The position numbers and the translations under genes are program-made. Below, one piece after another: positions 60,464 to 64,000 of a stretch of DNA of 64,000 nucleotides. The DNA lies in assembly GCA_963978905.1 (NCBI GenBank), contig OZ022258.1, forward strand, positions 37,199,282-37,263,281. The letters run 5' to 3'. Within the stretch, counting starts at the first letter, position 1. Each line of letters starts with the position of its first letter. The notes under the pieces were generated by a model. That model worked only from the letters and a program-made list of their open reading frames with translations. It did no database searches and was not told the DNA's origin. This stretch comes from Trichostrongylus colubriformis. Lineage: Eukaryota; Nematoda; Chromadorea; Rhabditida; Trichostrongylidae.

Positions 60464-60689
60464 TTACGTGACGTCTCCTGAAGCATCTGTAGTTGCTCGA
60501 GTTATCCTCGAACGTTCAAGCTTGATGGAAACTGCTCTTCCATAACTCGGAAGCCAATTTTTCATGGACTGGTGAGATACGCTGGCAGCGACGGTGCTGA
60601 GTGCATCGCTTCTATTTGCCGCTCTGTTCTGCTTTGGAAAAGAACTCTGTCCCCGCGTTTGTTCCGTATTTTCGCTGAAGTCTACTGCA
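60464..60689 (-). other. Candidate exon of an unrecognised gene
   Basis: After a TTGCAG acceptor at about 60689 on -, the frame stays open to a GTAAAT donor near 60466. It reads as polar protein (KNWLPSYGRAVSIKLERSRI). No family is recognised; the opposite strand is also open for 90 codons. Confidence 0.3.
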
Positions 60690-61134
60690 AGACCCATCTA
60701 CTTTGCTCCCCTCTTTCTTCAATTTACGCAAAATTGTGTGGGATGGTTTTATCCAACAGTGTGTTTCTCAGTTCATTTTTTCAACGTTCTACATGTCTGC
60801 AAATTTATCCTACTTATGTATTGAAAAATAGAGCAGGACGCTAATGAATGATTGCTGGTGTGCGTTGCTCACGAGAACTTCCCTCATAGGCGTGGAGCCT
60901 CTTCGATTGAGCTGGCGTCACAGCAACGTGATGGGATGCCTTGAGGTGTCTGCTACTACACTCATGTTCGAGCAAAAGCGCATTAACCTTCCCAGGTAGA
61001 GCCCCTTACTCAATTAATACACAGGCCAAATGGACCATGACTTGAGGCCAGGGCACACCCAGGCGTTGAGGAAGATGGCCACTTCGATACGACTCTCCCC
61101 CCCCCCCCTCCCAACGCGGGCCTATGTACGACTC

Positions 61135-61370
61135 CCCCCCCCTCTTCCAGCATCTACATAACCTCTACAGGATCAGTAACTACCGCCGATTGCATAGTAT
61201 TACCAAGTATTTCATGATTTTGTGTTGATGACACAAATTCAATCACGTTTTCATACCTAGCCGGGTCAGCTGACGACACGTTCCGCTTATCATCTTGCCT
61301 GGAACCATTGCTGACCTCTGCAGTTACGACCCCCATCCCGTCCGTCAAGTACGGGATGGGGTCGTAACTG
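61135..61370 (-). repeat. Dispersed repeat ending in a 20-bp hairpin
   Basis: 61135-61330 on - matches 1888-2105. At 61321-61370 the repeat edge meets a second, inverted copy of its own start: CAGTTACGACCCC with ATCCCGT is complementary to ACGGGAT with GGGGTCGTAACTG. The + side continues to a degenerate zinc-knuckle-like CWYCQGKGSTQVICH near 61440. Confidence 0.55.
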
Positions 61371-61399
61371 CAGGTCGAGGAATCCGGTATGCTTGAGAC

Positions 61400-62650
61400 T
61401 AGTGATGGACTGAAGGCTGTGCGTTCAGGAATGGCGTGTTGGTACTGTCAGGGGAAGGGTTCAACCCAGGTCATTTGTCATACTCCGAGCATCGCTCCTG
61501 TAGGAGTACGTCAAGAAATTAGTGAACTTCCGTAAGGCTTTGGAATGCAAAGAATGAAACTTTTTACGGGACAGGGAAGAGGTACGGTAAGTACATATGG
61601 CATTGCGCTCAACCACGCACCTATCTCAAGATTCTCTCACGTAGGTTCGGATTACCTCCGCAAACGGCAGGAATTATAGAGGCTCATGTTACTGATTGTT
61701 GACTCAGCTTCAAGCTTTTCTTGCATTTGGTCAGAACCTCGACATCAGGCTGAGAAGTCTCCTTTCTTCTGCTTTCCTGTTTCATTTCGTCTGGTTCTTA
61801 TATATCGATCTAATATTGAAAAAAGGGAGGTGAAGAACTTATGTTGCATATAGCGAGCAGTTGGCTCACTGTCAGGAGATTTTGTCACTAAGCAGACAGC
61901 CGATAAGATCCCGTAGGGATAAACTTCGTTTCCACCCTTCCTTGCGCGTCGTTTTTTCAATACCAAATTTATTACCAATTAGGACACTTTTGAGATTCTC
62001 ACTAGCTCCTGGGAGTCATGATTCGGTCTTGCAAATGTCTTCGAAGTGGATCTCCTAAAGGATCTTTTATCCGATGAAATGGCACCTCCATTTTATCAAT
62101 TTCCCATCATTCCGATTGCGAGACACATTTCGGAAAAGTGATTGGCAAAAATTTATGTTCATGTACTTTTTTCTCACTTTTTACCGATTCCTGGAATCGC
62201 AACCTCGATGATCAGCGCCTTTCCCTTTGTGTGTTCTTCGCTCGTTTCTTTACGACAAGGAACTTTTTCGTTTATCCTCCACCCTGCTTCCAAGTGATAA
62301 TTGCCTGCTTGTGCAAAAGGTGGTCTACTTTTGAGGGGTAGGGTGAGACGGCAAAAATGCAGATGTTCCAAGTATGGATCACATCACTTCGCTCCTTCAA
62401 AATGTTTTCTGTATATTTTTGTACCTCTTGCTGCTTCTGCTTTGATGCAGGAAATCAAGAAGTTTTGAGAAAGAGATGGGCAAGCCATTGTGTGCGCATT
62501 AGACTTTTCCATAAATGCTCGGCCTTCTAAATGTATGAGCTTTAAATGACCTCAATTGAGCTCTCAAGCAGCAAGTTCCGCTTCATTCTGATCTCTGAGC
62601 AACTGTCAGAGGGGTTTTTTCAGTGATGGGCCATAAAAAATTTTGAGGTT
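61400..62650. other. No gene recognised
   Basis: Short frames only; no exon signals or known repeats beyond the neighbouring dispersed repeat. Confidence 0.3.
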
Positions 62651-62660
62651 GACAACAACT

Positions 62661-62740
62661 CTTGCAACTTCACGGGATACTGAGACTATGGTCGCAACGG
62701 TTCGCTTCTTGCAACTTCACGGGATACTGAGACTATGGTC
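62661..62740 (+). repeat. 33-bp direct repeat, two copies 47 bp apart
   Basis: CTTGCAACTTCACGGGATAC followed by TGAGACTATGGTC occurs at 62661-62693 and 62708-62740 without differences, separated by 14 bp. Confidence 0.9.
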
Positions 62741-63257
62741 AAAAGTTAGAAGAACAATGGTCAAATCACATTTTGTTCCGTTTGTTGAGTGCGCCATGCA
62801 TTTCACCTGCCTTGAAATGCTCGAAACTTCGAAAAGTCCACAATTCTCTTGAAACGAAACCCCTGGCTCTAAAAATCGAATTGATATGTGTATATCATTC
62901 ATGGAAGCTATTATCATATCTTTAAAAGCTGTGAGAGCTCCTTCAGATGTAGCGTTACTATTGCTTCAAAGTTCTATTTAGTCGGTGGCCATATTTGCTT
63001 TGATTTGTTTACCCATTATTCAGTTATTTATAAGTATTCCTTTTATGATACTACGCAAAACCCCCTCCACACCCCTTCTAAAATGAAGCATGATTTGCGA
63101 GAAGTTTGCAATATGCATGCCAATTGTATGTATAAGAACAACGCTCATCTCCTGGTTCAATTATTTGAAAAACCTAGGACAGCAGGAATAATCACAACAG
63201 CAACAAATTTTTGCATTGAGAGTGACAAGTTCTGAACCATCTCTTCGAGCTAAACTA

Positions 63258-64000
63258 TTAGGTTGTAAGGAAAGTTTTGGCCGGTTTTTGAAATTTCAAC
63301 TTCGAGAGATCATAACTCAGCTCAGAGTGCATCTTTTCTCACAGAACGAGCACCATTAGATTCGCCACACTCTTGGCAACACTATGCATACCTACGCATC
63401 TCAATTTGATAAAGGGCTGATAATTTATATTGCGCGAAATGAAAAAAAGTCGACTCCAAATCGTCACTCTTCCTGAACACACTGCTACTGAAGGAGCTGG
63501 CCAGATGTTTTGGGAAGTGGGGCATAGTTAGCGCTAGATCTGATGAACATGATAGACGAGTAAGGGCCTCACCCTGCAACTGCTTCAATTAGTGGAAGAG
63601 GATTTGTGAAAAATGCGCTTGCGCATGACTGCCGTGAGGGGTCCCGCGGCACCCATTTTTTTGGATTTTTCCAAATCAAGGCCACTTGAGGTGGTCAGCT
63701 AAGGTTGCTTGTTGAGGGCCAATACTTGTGGATATCTCCTGCAATTATGGTCGCTCATCGCCTTCTGCCGTTTTAGTTAAAGCGATTTGATCAATTGAAA
63801 ATTCGAGCAGCTCGTCCTCATTTCTGCACTTCTGAAACCAGAGACAATGTGTTCCATCCAGTGATACACCCCCTCCTCTTGCAGTATTCACATTTTTGGT
63901 CACCTTCGCTGGGACTCGGTTAAACAAGAACTCTTGAAGTGAAGTCATCTTAAAAGTGCCATTTTCGCAGCACTTTAAAACTTCCCTAATAAATCGAAAA
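63258..64000 (-). mobile_element. Mariner element, cut by the window end
   Basis: TTAGGTTGTAAGGAAAGTTT after TA (63256-63257) is a mariner terminal repeat. On -, 63745-63948 encodes an N-terminal helix-turn-helix-like stretch (ARGGGVSLDGTHCLWFQKCR). The catalytic region is missing or scrambled, so it is a deleted copy. Its 5' end lies beyond 64000. Confidence 0.6.

Overview
The window is nuclear DNA of a nematode, most likely a strongylid (hookworm-like) worm. That is an inference from small phase-consistent exons with TTTCAG-type acceptors, acceptors just upstream of start codons (typical of spliced-leader trans-splicing), an astacin-EGF-CUB protease, and mariner, RTE, Harbinger and tRNA-SINE elements. 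There are no prokaryotic features and no CRISPR array.

Left flank (1-17.2 kb). Three host genes can be read. A complete 7-exon SWEET sugar transporter lies on + (3189-7500). A complete 6-exon SKA1-like kinetochore gene lies on - (10026-14979). A chromodomain gene lies about 0.5 kb downstream of it on - (8473-9511), and its 3' part looks decayed. Their introns hold MITEs, mariner relics and tRNA-derived SINEs, one SINE being split by a Tc1-type element.

Centre (17.2-46.8 kb). A short mariner element has its two ends at 17227 and 46817. Its transposase frame is interrupted by one 28.7 kb insertion (17484-46187) and closes up if that insertion and one copy of a 3-bp target duplication (TTA/TTG) are removed. 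The insertion is a giant palindrome. Each arm begins at the outside with a PIF/Harbinger transposon (MADF protein plus DDE transposase), followed inward by about 5.9 kb of host DNA carrying a 13-exon astacin metalloprotease gene. The arms are nearly identical, with scattered substitutions, and surround a 3.3 kb unique spacer holding an RTE relic. The outer ends of the two inverted Harbinger copies therefore appear to have moved everything between them as one composite transposon carrying two divergent astacin copies. An RT-less LTR element and a SINE sit at matching places in both arms and so predate the duplication. A 1.3 kb TIR element is only in the left arm and so postdates it.

Right flank (46.8-64 kb). 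This part is gene-poor to my reading. It has a few spliced-looking exons of unrecognised genes on -, SINE relics, a GC-rich island with a 40-bp tandem repeat, long poly-C tracts, and a mariner running off the window end. All exon models come from reading frame, splice signals and protein-family patterns; no alignment or expression data were used.
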